Below are positions 52,922-61,176 of a DNA stretch of 64,000 nucleotides, one piece after another. This DNA comes from Allomuricauda sp. Its GTDB lineage: Bacteria > Bacteroidota > Bacteroidia > Flavobacteriales > Flavobacteriaceae. Position 1 is the stretch's first letter. Each line of letters begins with the position of its first letter. The DNA lies in contig RHLF01000003.1 of assembly GCA_003712125.1 (NCBI GenBank), forward strand, positions 62,001 to 126,000. Direction: 5' to 3'. A model generated the notes under the pieces. The model saw only the letters and a program-made list of their open reading frames with translations. It was not told the DNA's origin and ran no database searches. The position numbers and the translations under genes are program-made.

Positions 52922-53280
52922 CCATGACCAAATTTTTCAAAATACTGGCAATAGTTTTTGCAGTTCTCTTTGCTTGGGCTGCCTATGTGCAGCACAATGA
53001 TCCTGATGCAATGCGATGGTATGCCATTTATGGAATGGCAGCCTTGGCATCGTTATTATTTGCTCTGAATCAATTAAAATTATCCTGGGCGTTATTCTTG
53101 TTTGTATTTTATTTGGGTTTTGCCATTTATACCTGGCCCGAAACCTTTGAAGGAGTTACTATTGGTGAAGGCGATATCGTTAATATTGAACGAGGGCGAG
53201 AGGCCTTAGGGTTATTGGTAGCTTCCTTGGTGATGGCCGTCTTCGGAACTCGAATTTGGATGGGGCGCAAGACCTCATAA
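52918..53280 (+). CDS. TMEM220-like small membrane protein
   Basis: This 120-residue protein has four predicted membrane helices and the transmembrane-220 pattern AAYVQHNDPDAMRWYAIYGMAA. Its ATG (52,918, or 52,924) overlaps the eboF stop in ATGA, so it is translationally coupled to the ebo operon. The TMEM220 family has no known biochemical function. It ends with a 6-bp overlap with the convergent dnaX gene. Confidence 0.85.
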   Translation: MTMTKFFKILAIVFAVLFAWAAYVQHNDPDAMRWYAIYGMAALASLLFALNQLKLSWALFLFVFYLGFAIYTWPETFEGVTIGEGDIVNIERGREALGLLVASLVMAVFGTRIWMGRKTS

Positions 53281-55014
53281 GTCCAAATCAAATTCCTTTC
53301 GTAGCAGTTCTATGGCAGGATTTTTCTCTTTGAGCTTTTCATACTTTTCCTGAGGAGTAAAGGCGAATTTCTTTGTAAGCACCTCGTTAACGGTTATTAC
53401 CAAATGTATTTTGTCGTTCTTAAGCTCTTTTCTTAGGTGATTCAGTAACATGCCCTGTTCGCGCTCTACTTCTTTTTTCATGGTGCTGTTGGGCAGCTCA
53501 ATCCATATCGCATGGTTTTCTTTAAGTTTGGGCACATCAATTTGAAGGCTACTGGCCAATATTTTCTGACCATCTTTTTCAATTTTTTCGACATAATCAT
53601 CCCAATGTTGGCGAAGTTGAACCTCATCAAAAGGATTTTCAAGTAAGGTTTTGGTGCTATTTTGGTCCGTTTTCGTAACCTCGTGTTCCTTTTTGGTCTT
53701 AAGACTTGAAATAGAGAGCCCAGAAACCCTTTTTGGAAGGTTTTTGAGTTCAACCTTTTTATAGGATTCAACATCGGCCATCTTCTTTTCAACAGCGGGT
53801 TTGTCTTTATCAAGTTTTTCTGTTGTTTCTTCAAGCTTTGGTGCCACTTCAGAGGGCGTGTTGATTTCTTCTGTTACCGAAAATGATTTAGCTTTTTGAA
53901 AGATTTGTCCCCTATAGTAGGAAGCGGGAATTATGGCCTCAGGCTTTTTTTTTTCTTCTGTAAAAGTAAGTGAGGCCAATTTCATTAAGGTCAATTCAAC
54001 CAAAAGCCGCTGGTTTCTGCTTGACTTGTAGTTGAGATCACACTGATTCACCAAATCCAAGGCCTTTAAGAGGAATTCCTTTGAAGCTTTTTTGGCCTGT
54101 TCACCATATTTTTTTTGTGCTTCTTCACCCACTTCGAGTAGTTGAAGTGTCTCCTGGTTCTGGCAAACGATTAAATCTCTAAAGTGGGTCGCAAGACCAT
54201 TGATGAAATGATGTCCGTCAAACCCTAACGAAAGGGTTTCATCCAATAAAACTAATAGTTGGGGAATGGCATTGTTCAAAATAAGTTCGGTAGTCTCGAA
54301 ATAGGTGTCGTAATCCAGTACCTTCAAATTTTCACTGACGGCTTTTCGAGTTAACTTTTTCCCTGCAAAGCTGACCACACGATCAAAGATTGAAAGCGCA
54401 TCCCTCATGGCGCCATCTGCTTTTTGCGCGATAATGTGAAGTGCATCGTCTTCGGCTTCTATACCTTGTTCTTCCGCAATGTATTTTAGGTAATTAGCAG
54501 CGTCTTTTACCGTAATCCTTTTGAAATCAAAGATTTGGCACCGTGAAAGTATGGTAGGTATAATTTTGTGCTTTTCGGTGGTTGCCAATATGAAAATGGC
54601 ATGCTTCGGGGGCTCTTCCAGGGTTTTCAAAAAGGCATTGAAAGCCGATTGGGAAAGCATATGTACCTCATCAATGATGTAAACCTTGTATTTGCCAACT
54701 TGAGGCGGTATACGCACTTGATCGATCAAACTTCTAATATCGTCTACTGAATTGTTCGAAGCGGCATCCAGCTCGAAAATATTGAAGGCAAAATCTTGTT
54801 CATTTTGTTCAACACCATCTTCATTGATCTTTTTCGCCAGTATACGGGCACAGGTTGTCTTGCCAACTCCTCTTGGTCCACAAAAAAGTAAGGCTTGGGC
54901 CAAATGATTGTTGTCTATGGCATTTGAAAGGGTGTTGGTAATGGTGTCCTGCCCAACAACATCCTTGAATGTTTTAGGTCTATACTTGCGTGCAGATACG
55001 ATAAACGGTTCCAA
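53275..55014 (-). CDS. dnaX: DNA polymerase III subunits gamma/tau
   Basis: The 579-residue clamp-loader ATPase starts at a TTG (55,014), giving the family N-terminus (M)EPFIVSARKYRPKTF; a longer frame upstream runs into the RNase P promoter region. Walker A is GPRGVGKTT (46-54), Walker B IIDEVHMLS. The four cysteines of the E. coli zinc module between Walker A and the ELDAAS segment are absent. Domain III ends near LLVELTLMKLASL (about residue 350). A run of ten A lies just after it (codons 353-357), followed by a charged linker and tau-type C-terminus. Confidence 0.95.
   Translation of the reverse strand: MEPFIVSARKYRPKTFKDVVGQDTITNTLSNAIDNNHLAQALLFCGPRGVGKTTCARILAKKINEDGVEQNEQDFAFNIFELDAASNNSVDDIRSLIDQVRIPPQVGKYKVYIIDEVHMLSQSAFNAFLKTLEEPPKHAIFILATTEKHKIIPTILSRCQIFDFKRITVKDAANYLKYIAEEQGIEAEDDALHIIAQKADGAMRDALSIFDRVVSFAGKKLTRKAVSENLKVLDYDTYFETTELILNNAIPQLLVLLDETLSLGFDGHHFINGLATHFRDLIVCQNQETLQLLEVGEEAQKKYGEQAKKASKEFLLKALDLVNQCDLNYKSSRNQRLLVELTLMKLASLTFTEEKKKPEAIIPASYYRGQIFQKAKSFSVTEEINTPSEVAPKLEETTEKLDKDKPAVEKKMADVESYKKVELKNLPKRVSGLSISSLKTKKEHEVTKTDQNSTKTLLENPFDEVQLRQHWDDYVEKIEKDGQKILASSLQIDVPKLKENHAIWIELPNSTMKKEVEREQGMLLNHLRKELKNDKIHLVITVNEVLTKKFAFTPQEKYEKLKEKNPAIELLRKEFDLDL
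53939..53954 (-). promoter_or_regulatory. A10 slippery run in dnaX with immediate -1 frame stop
   Basis: On the coding strand ten A residues (complement of 53,945-53,954) read GAA AAA AAA AAG CCT GAG. Shifting by -1 (or inserting one A) gives AAA GCC TGA, a stop at 53,941-53,939. The short product would be about 358 residues and contain the AAA+ domains and the collar only. This matches the way dnaX makes gamma in E. coli (-1 frameshift on A6G) and in Thermus (transcriptional slippage on A9). Confidence 0.7.
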
Positions 55015-55037
55015 TAGTGGAAAAATTAAGCCTTCTA

Positions 55038-55045
55038 CAAATATA
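55038..55045 (-). promoter_or_regulatory. -7 element TATATTTG upstream of dnaX
   Basis: Read leftward, TATATTTG fits TAnnTTTG and lies 23 nt before the dnaX TTG start. No TTTG at proper distance was found. Confidence 0.45.
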
Positions 55046-55110
55046 AAAATAGGTTTGGGTATTGCACTTTGGTGTGGCCCCAACAAGCTTTTTTTTATTA
55101 ACAATTGACT

Positions 55111-55118
55111 TACCTTTG
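55111..55118 (+). promoter_or_regulatory. -7 element TACCTTTG for RNase P RNA
   Basis: TACCTTTG fits TAnnTTTG and is placed 5 nt before the first base of the RNase P RNA P1 helix, as expected for a stable-RNA promoter. A T-rich stretch lies about 20 nt upstream. Confidence 0.6.
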
Positions 55119-55123
55119 CCGCT

Positions 55124-55420
55124 GCAGGCCACCTTATCGCTCGATCCCGAACCTAGTTCTGGATGGGGAGGAAAGTCCGGACACTATAGTGCAGCATAGC
55201 GGGTAACACCCGTCTCCGCCATTGGCGGACGGACAAGTGCAACAGAAAGTATGTACAGTTCGGCTGTAGTGAAATCAGGTAAACTCTATGCAGTGAAACG
55301 CCATGTATACCAGTGTTTGAGGGTTGCACGCCCGAATTGGAGGGTAGGCGGTTAGAGGTTTTGGGTAACCAAAACCCTAGATAAATGATAAGGCTCGACA
55401 GAATCCGGCTTATGGCCTGC
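55124..55420 (+). ncRNA. rnpB: RNase P RNA
   Basis: The catalytic RNA of RNase P, which matures tRNA 5' ends. The conserved P4 region GAGGAAAGTCCGGAC is at 55,168-55,182 and its partner ACAGAATCCGGCTTA near 55,398-55,412. The P1 helix is closed by GCAGGCC (55,124-55,130) and GGCCTGC (55,414-55,420), which sets both ends. A short T run follows. The length of about 297 nt is somewhat shorter than E. coli M1 RNA (377 nt). Its 3' end is 2 nt from the stop of the convergent rsmD gene. Confidence 0.95.
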
Positions 55421-55422
55421 TT

Positions 55423-55965
55423 TTATTTCTCTAGTTGAAAAAAGCTAAAAACAGAACTTCCATACTTTCGTTGGCTGTGAAAATTTTCAAAATTTGAAAG
55501 GTCTCTTTGTGTGGCATGCTCAACTATAAATAGCCCATCTTCTTCTAAAAGTTGATTTTCAAAAATCAAATTGTGCAGGATCTTGAACTGGGATTCGACA
55601 AAATTGTAAGGTGGGTCAGCGAAAATGAGGTCAAAGGTCTCATGGGTTTTTTCCAAGAATTTGAAGGCATCCATCTTGACCGTTACGATGTCCATACCAA
55701 GTTCTTTTGCCGTAGCGGTAATCCATTTGATGCATTTAAGGTGGCTGTCCACTGCAGTGATACCTTGAGCACCTCTTGAAGCCAATTCAAAACTTAGGTT
55801 CCCTGTACCAGAGAATAGGTCAAGAATTTTGAGGTTTTCTATGTCGTATTTATTGGTGAGAATATTCATTAACCCCTCTTTGGCCATGTCGGTTGTGGGG
55901 CGTACGGGTAATGATTTTGGCGCTTGAAGCCGTCTTCCTTTATGAGATCCGGAAATAATACGCAT
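55423..55965 (-). CDS. rsmD: 16S rRNA (guanine966-N2)-methyltransferase
   Basis: A 180-residue SAM-dependent methyltransferase with MRIISGSHKGRRLQAP at the start, ILDLFSGTGNLSFELASRGA (SAM site) and the FADPPYNF catalytic motif of N2-guanine/N6-adenine methylases. RsmD methylates G966 of 16S rRNA. Its start shares one base with the DUF3822 stop, and its end abuts rnpB. Confidence 0.92.
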   Translation of the reverse strand: MRIISGSHKGRRLQAPKSLPVRPTTDMAKEGLMNILTNKYDIENLKILDLFSGTGNLSFELASRGAQGITAVDSHLKCIKWITATAKELGMDIVTVKMDAFKFLEKTHETFDLIFADPPYNFVESQFKILHNLIFENQLLEEDGLFIVEHATQRDLSNFENFHSQRKYGSSVFSFFQLEK

Positions 55966-56801
55966 TACTGTGCGCTCAATACGGTTAGGTCGATACTTCC
56001 TATGTCATCACTGTCCAAAATATGACTTGCATTGCTTGGTGTGAAAACGGCTATATTTTTAATGTACTGATAAGCCATTTCATAAAGCTCATCATTTTCT
56101 TCAACAGACCCAAACAACTTTAATTCCACTTCAGAAGTGTCCAATTCTAACTGCTCGTATATAAAAAGCAGGTAGTACAAAAAATCCTCCTTGGTTTTGT
56201 AGCTAAAGTAATTATATAAGAGGGGTTTTCGCTGGCCGAGCACAACGACCTCAATGTTATTTTGAGAAATATAGGCGTAGCATACCTTCGTTGAGGGAAG
56301 TGTATCAAGACCTAAAAGAATTTGTAACAATACCGTGCCACTGTGCTTGAATTCAAATTCACCAAACAGGGAAAAAATATAATTGTTCACATTGGTGAAG
56401 GGAACATAAACGTTGAACATATCGAAGTTTTTGATTTCATCAAAAACAATATGATCATTGGCCAAAAGTTTGGTATTAAATTTTAAATAGTTGGCCAACT
56501 CGTTTTCATCGAAAAGGTCTTTAGGGACCAAGCCAAAAAGATTGTTGCGGTGCACCACCACCACCTCATTGAAATTTTGTTCAGTGATTCCTTCTTCATC
56601 AAAAAGTTTTTTCAATTCCTTCAATATCAAATAAGGAGTTGATTCACTTTTGAAATTACGCTTCCCAGATTTTAAGACCTGGTGCTGAATGGTATCAAAA
56701 ACACAAAAAGAAAGTCCATTCAAGCTAACTTGAATGGACAATTTCTTGAAGTCTTCTTTCGAAGCTGTATCTATTGTGGTATTAATCGTCTTTTTTGTCA
56801 T
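55965..56801 (-). CDS. DUF3822 family protein
   Basis: The 278-residue protein has an N-terminal region KKLSIQVSLNGLSFCVFDT and two halves resembling an actin-like (ASKHA) fold without clear nucleotide motifs. DUF3822 is a Bacteroidota-specific family usually found next to rsmD, as here. The start MTKKTINTT (56,801) is preferred over the codon at 56,822 since it reduces overlap with the upstream gene. Function unknown. Confidence 0.82.
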   Translation of the reverse strand: MTKKTINTTIDTASKEDFKKLSIQVSLNGLSFCVFDTIQHQVLKSGKRNFKSESTPYLILKELKKLFDEEGITEQNFNEVVVVHRNNLFGLVPKDLFDENELANYLKFNTKLLANDHIVFDEIKNFDMFNVYVPFTNVNNYIFSLFGEFEFKHSGTVLLQILLGLDTLPSTKVCYAYISQNNIEVVVLGQRKPLLYNYFSYKTKEDFLYYLLFIYEQLELDTSEVELKLFGSVEENDELYEMAYQYIKNIAVFTPSNASHILDSDDIGSIDLTVLSAQ

Positions 56802-57516
56802 AAATAGGAGGCCAGTTTCCATTGGTGCTCACATCGGTAAGGGAACCAACTTTGATGGCATCACCATTGACCTCTTCAACACTGAGCTTGGCATTTTCCT
56901 GTGCCAATAAATCTGCAGGCTGGTCGAAAAGTACAACGTTCTTTTTAACAGCAACCTCAAACACCGGAGCCTTAAAACCACTTTTGTCAATAATGTCAGC
57001 TTTCATACTGAACTTCTCATTATTTTGGGCGAAAGGCACATCCATCATTGTCTTGTATCGATCACTCGTTTTAAAAAGCGAATCTTTGACCTTTACGGTA
57101 CCAAGCGTATCAATAATAATGGTGTCAACCTGTAAATCAATACCATAAGCTCTGCTGAATCTCATAAACGAGGAATCTCGTTGCTGCGTAATGGTATAAT
57201 TTCCGGTATCAACAAATTTGACCAAACTATTAAAATCTCCAGCGAATTTTCCATTCACGGTCTTATAGGCCTCTTGGGCATTTCTGATATCCTTTAATTT
57301 GGCAATTACTGCAGAAAAGCGTTCTTGTCGTACTTTGTTGAACTTGATAGGAGCGTTGATTGAATTGTAAATCAAGTAACCCAAAAATATGCTCAATAAG
57401 CCAAAAAGAATAATCAAAAAAGGCTTGGATTTGCTTGGAAATACCTTGTCTACCATGTAAACAAGAGCGAAAGTCAGTAGACATATTCCAAGGATAATGA
57501 GAATTAGTTTTAACAT
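56782..57516 (-). CDS. membrane-anchored protein of unknown function
   Basis: This 244-residue protein has two N-terminal membrane helices (about 1-21 and 31-50) and a long soluble domain with a helical start (FSAVIAKLKDIRNAQEAYKTVNGKFAGDF) reminiscent of type II secretion pseudopilin-like stalks. It overlaps the DUF3822 gene by 20 nt. This upstream position with DUF3822 and rsmD is common in flavobacteria. No function can be given. Confidence 0.75.
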   Translation of the reverse strand: MLKLILIILGICLLTFALVYMVDKVFPSKSKPFLIILFGLLSIFLGYLIYNSINAPIKFNKVRQERFSAVIAKLKDIRNAQEAYKTVNGKFAGDFNSLVKFVDTGNYTITQQRDSSFMRFSRAYGIDLQVDTIIIDTLGTVKVKDSLFKTSDRYKTMMDVPFAQNNEKFSMKADIIDKSGFKAPVFEVAVKKNVVLFDQPADLLAQENAKLSVEEVNGDAIKVGSLTDVSTNGNWPPIYDKKDD

Positions 57517-57553
57517 CGTAAAGCGTCTTTCAAAGTTAATTTGTGGTTATTCA

Positions 57554-57582
57554 CAAATCTACAATTTTTTTTTAATCACAAA
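57554..57582 (-). promoter_or_regulatory. promoter for the 56,782-57,516 gene and rsmD unit
   Basis: Read leftward, TTTG, 17 nt (including nine A), TAGATTTG; the start codon is 38 bp downstream of the -7 element. The A-tract in the spacer may bend the DNA. Confidence 0.55.
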
Positions 57583-57621
57583 AGTTTTTGACCCAAAATT
57601 ACGCAGTATATTTAGGGCTTC

Positions 57622-59061
57622 ATGACCGATTTGACAGCTACCGATTTTTACAAAATTCTTCGCGAAAATTTCCCTTTTCAACCCACGCACAAACAAGAGG
57701 TTACGCTCCAAAAATTAGCTGAATTTGTTTTTTCGGGCAAGAAAGATGAATTGTTTCTGTTAAAGGGATACGCAGGTACGGGTAAAACCACCTTAATTGG
57801 ATGTTTGGTCAAACATTTGTGGAAATCAAAGGCAAAAGCCGTGTTGCTGGCTCCTACCGGCCGGGCAGCCAAGGTCATGTCGACTTATTCTGGTGTTCAG
57901 GCACTCACCATTCACAAAAAAATCTATTTTCCCAAAAAACAGGCAGGTGGCAATGTTCAGTTTGTTCTTGCGCCCAACAAACATCGCAATACCGTATTTA
58001 TTGTCGATGAGGCTTCCATGATACCTGATGCCCCTTCTGACTCCAAACTTTTTGAGAATGGTTCCTTATTGGATGACCTCATGTATTATTGCTATTCGGG
58101 CCATCAATGTAAACTCATATTAATCGGTGATACAGCCCAGTTGCCACCAGTAAAATTGGACTTGAGCCCTGCCTTGAATGCTGAAAAACTGGAGCTCAAT
58201 TATGATAAGAACCTAACCAAAATTGAACTTGACGAGGTTTTGCGGCAGACCGAAGATTCGGGTATTTTGTTCAATGCGACCAATCTAAGAGAGCAATTAC
58301 AGGGCAATTATTTTGATGCCTTTGGTTTTCAACTGAAAGGATTCAATGATATCGTTCGTTTGATCGATGGCAACGAAATACAAGAGGCTATTGACGCTGC
58401 CTATGCTTCAGACGGTAAGGAAGAAACCGCGATTATCGTACGTTCCAATAAGCGCGCAAACTTGTATAATAAGAACATTCGGGAAAGAATTCTTTTTCTC
58501 GAAAACAAACTGGCGGTGGGTGATTATATGATGGTGGTCAAGAACAATTACTTTTGGCTCCGTCCCAATTCTGAGGCTGGGTTCATTGCCAATGGCGATA
58601 TCATCGAGATTTTAGAACTTTTTGCAATCAAGGAACTGTACGGTTTTACCTTCGCTGAGGTCAAGGTACAACTGGTGGACTATCCCAATCAACGACCTTT
58701 TGAAACGGTGTTATTGCTCGATACCGTTGAGGCCGAAACACCAGCTTTGTCCTATGAAGACGGCAATAGGCTATATCAGGAAGTGACCAAAGATTATGCC
58801 CACGAAAAGTCAAATTACAAGCGCTTTTTGGGGGTTAAGAACAACCGTTTTTTCAATGCCTTACAGGTGAAGTTTTCCTATGCGATAACCTGTCATAAAT
58901 CACAGGGCGGCCAATGGAAAACCGTTTTTATTGAACAACCTTATCTTCCTGACGGTTTGAACAAAGACTACTTTCGATGGTTGTATACCGCAGTGACCAG
59001 AGCTCAAGAAAAATTATATTTGATTGGGTTCAAAGATGATTTTTTTATTGAGAACGAATAG
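57622..59061 (+). CDS. RecD-like ATP-dependent DNA helicase
   Basis: A 479-residue SF1B helicase with Walker A LKGYAGTGKTTLIG (about residue 50), VFIVDEASMIPD, the GDTAQLPPVK motif, and the UvrD_C_2 motif AITCHKSQGGQW with YTAVTRAQEKLYLIG near the end. There is no N-terminal RecD extension, so it is the stand-alone single-subunit type (RecD2/Dda-like), not part of RecBCD. It is divergent from the DUF3822 unit with a 105-bp gap. Confidence 0.88.
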   Translation: MTDLTATDFYKILRENFPFQPTHKQEVTLQKLAEFVFSGKKDELFLLKGYAGTGKTTLIGCLVKHLWKSKAKAVLLAPTGRAAKVMSTYSGVQALTIHKKIYFPKKQAGGNVQFVLAPNKHRNTVFIVDEASMIPDAPSDSKLFENGSLLDDLMYYCYSGHQCKLILIGDTAQLPPVKLDLSPALNAEKLELNYDKNLTKIELDEVLRQTEDSGILFNATNLREQLQGNYFDAFGFQLKGFNDIVRLIDGNEIQEAIDAAYASDGKEETAIIVRSNKRANLYNKNIRERILFLENKLAVGDYMMVVKNNYFWLRPNSEAGFIANGDIIEILELFAIKELYGFTFAEVKVQLVDYPNQRPFETVLLLDTVEAETPALSYEDGNRLYQEVTKDYAHEKSNYKRFLGVKNNRFFNALQVKFSYAITCHKSQGGQWKTVFIEQPYLPDGLNKDYFRWLYTAVTRAQEKLYLIGFKDDFFIENE

Positions 59062-59164
59062 GTTAAATTCGTTTGCCATTGTATTGGGGTGACAGTGCTG
59101 AAGCAACTTTTTGACGCTTTCTTTGCATAGGCAGAATAAGCACAGTACACCCAATTGTGTAGAT

Positions 59165-59728
59165 ATGACAACCGAAACAGTAATAAGTATTTTTTTAGGC
59201 ATTGGACTGGCGGCATCAACAGGCTTTCGGGTTTTTTTGCCCCTTTTTGCCTTGAGTCTGGCAGCGTATTTTGGTGTTTGGGACCTCAATGAGAATTGGG
59301 CCTGGATCGGAAGTTTGGCGGCCCTTTTAACTTTAGGCATTGCCACTTTGGCTGAAATATTCGCCTATTTTATTCCATGGGTCGATAATGCTTTGGATAG
59401 TTTGGCGATTCCTTTGGCGGCTATCGCGGGTACTGCAGTGATGGTTTCAACCATAGCTGATCTTGACCCCGTGGTCACCTGGTCATTGGCAATAATCGCC
59501 GGTGGTGGTACGGCAACGGCAATTAAGGGAGCCAATGCTGCGGGACGATTGACTTCAACGGCTACAACGGGTGGTATTGCCAATCCGGTTGTATCAACGG
59601 TTGAGACAGGTACGGCTGTTGCGGTATCTACGGCCTCTATTTTCGCACCAGTTTTAGGGGTGGTATTGGTAATCATCATCTTGATTTTTATATTTAGCAT
59701 TTACCGAAAATTACGACCACGACGTTAG
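59165..59728 (+). CDS. DUF4126 domain membrane protein
   Basis: The 187-residue protein has about five membrane segments with a repeated small-residue pattern ([27 protein letters not shown]; later [20 protein letters not shown]). It matches the DUF4126 family of unknown function. The ATG at 59,165 is preferred, as the upstream open frame has no sensible N-terminus. Confidence 0.83.
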   Translation: MTTETVISIFLGIGLAASTGFRVFLPLFALSLAAYFGVWDLNENWAWIGSLAALLTLGIATLAEIFAYFIPWVDNALDSLAIPLAAIAGTAVMVSTIADLDPVVTWSLAIIAGGGTATAIKGANAAGRLTSTATTGGIANPVVSTVETGTAVAVSTASIFAPVLGVVLVIIILIFIFSIYRKLRPRR

Positions 59729-59751
59729 GTCTTAACAGCAATAATTGCCTT

Positions 59752-60480
59752 TTGAAAATAATATCAATGATTCCGGCCCGCTATCAAGCTTCCCGATTTC
59801 CGGGCAAGTTGATGCAGGATTTATCCGGCAAACCTGTTATTCAACGAACCTATGAGGCAACTGTCAATACGGGCATTTTCGACGAGGTTTATGTGGTTAC
59901 TGACAGTGATATTATTAGCGCGGCCATTACTGCCGTGGGCGGTAAAGTGATCATGAGCAAACAGCAACATGAAAGCGGTAGTGATCGAATTGCCGAGGCC
60001 GTGGTGGATATGGATGTTGATATTGTGATCAATGTACAAGGAGACGAACCCTTCATTGACCAAAAAAGCCTTGAAAGGGTGGTGCAGGTTTTCAAGGATG
60101 ATTCTGATGAAATTATTGATTTGGCGTCACTCATGACACCCATTTCGGATTGGGAAGAAATAGCAAATCCGAATACGGTCAAGGTCATTGTAGACCACAA
60201 AAGTTTCGCACTCTATTTTTCGCGTTCCCCAATCCCTTACCCCCGAGATGAACACGTTGAAGCCAAGTATTTTAAGCATAAGGGTATCTATGCCTTTCGA
60301 AAAAGAGCCTTGCTCGATTTTCAACGACTCCCCATGCTGCCATTGGAGGCCAAAGAAAAGATTGAGGCAATACGTTTTTTGGAATACGGGAAGAAAATAA
60401 AAATGGTGGAGACCGAAGTAACGGGAATCGAAATTGATACCCCTGAAGACCTAGAAAAAGCAATCAAGGCATGGAAATGA
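59752..60480 (+). CDS. kdsB: 3-deoxy-manno-octulosonate cytidylyltransferase
   Basis: The 242-residue enzyme activates Kdo (or 8-amino-Kdo) to the CMP-sugar for lipid A core assembly. Motifs are [39 protein letters not shown] and [11 protein letters not shown]. The start is TTG at 59,752, needed to include the conserved KIISMIPAR strand; the first ATG (Met6) would delete half of it. It overlaps the following HAD gene by a few bases. The neighbouring kdnB-like gene raises the possibility that its true substrate is Kdo8N. Confidence 0.93.
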   Translation: MKIISMIPARYQASRFPGKLMQDLSGKPVIQRTYEATVNTGIFDEVYVVTDSDIISAAITAVGGKVIMSKQQHESGSDRIAEAVVDMDVDIVINVQGDEPFIDQKSLERVVQVFKDDSDEIIDLASLMTPISDWEEIANPNTVKVIVDHKSFALYFSRSPIPYPRDEHVEAKYFKHKGIYAFRKRALLDFQRLPMLPLEAKEKIEAIRFLEYGKKIKMVETEVTGIEIDTPEDLEKAIKAWK

Positions 60481-61172
60481 ATTTTGATGGTATAAAAGTT
60501 ATCGGTTTTGATGCCGATGATACGCTTTGGGTCAATGAAACCTACTTCAGGGAGACAGAGGAAAAATTTGCCGAACTTCTTGGGGAATACGAGACAAAAA
60601 ATAAAGTCGACCAAGAATTATTCAAAATAGAGATTCAGAACCTCGAGCTTTATGGGTATGGGGTAAAAAGTTTTATGCTTTCCATGATCGAATCTGCCCT
60701 AGATCTTTCAAATCATACCATTTCTCAGCAAACCATTTCCGATATTTTGAATCTAGGTAAGGAAATGATAACCAAACCCGTGGAACTTTTGGATGGTGTG
60801 GAAGAAGTACTGAAAAAGCTAGAATCAAAATACCATTTGATTGTTTTGACAAAAGGCGACCTACTGGATCAAGAGCGAAAGCTTGAAAAATCAGGCCTGT
60901 CAAAGTACTTTAAACACGTGGAGGTTTTGAGTGAGAAAAAAGAACGAAACTATACCAACTTGCTTGGTCATTTGGGAATTGACGTAAACGAGTTTTTGAT
61001 GATTGGCAACTCGCTAAAGTCAGATGTTATCCCTATCTTGAATATCGGAGCTCGTGCAATACATATTCCCTTCCATACCACATGGGCACATGAAATGGTA
61101 TCGAAGCAAGAAGAAAAGGTAAATAACCACCTCAAGTTATCGCGCATTGAGGATATATTGGCATATTTGTAG
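60477..61172 (+). CDS. HAD-superfamily phosphatase-like hydrolase
   Basis: A 231-residue HAD protein: nucleophile motif GFDADDTLW (Asp12, Asp14), motif II VLTKG, a lysine near KKERNY, and motif [10 protein letters not shown]. The long helical cap marks it as a class-I cap HAD (HAD-IA), different from the capless tetrameric Kdo8P phosphatase KdsC. The ATG at 60,477 overlaps the kdsB stop in ATGA (60,471 is an alternative). Its place between kdsB and the kdnB-like gene suggests a role in sugar-phosphate handling, substrate unknown. Confidence 0.85.
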   Translation: MNFDGIKVIGFDADDTLWVNETYFRETEEKFAELLGEYETKNKVDQELFKIEIQNLELYGYGVKSFMLSMIESALDLSNHTISQQTISDILNLGKEMITKPVELLDGVEEVLKKLESKYHLIVLTKGDLLDQERKLEKSGLSKYFKHVEVLSEKKERNYTNLLGHLGIDVNEFLMIGNSLKSDVIPILNIGARAIHIPFHTTWAHEMVSKQEEKVNNHLKLSRIEDILAYL

Positions 61173-61176
61173 CTAG

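Noticed and set aside
60477-61172. HAD protein as KdsC (Kdo8P phosphatase)
   Set aside because: KdsC is a capless HAD of about 180 residues; this protein has a class-I cap and is longer, so the name would be unsafe.
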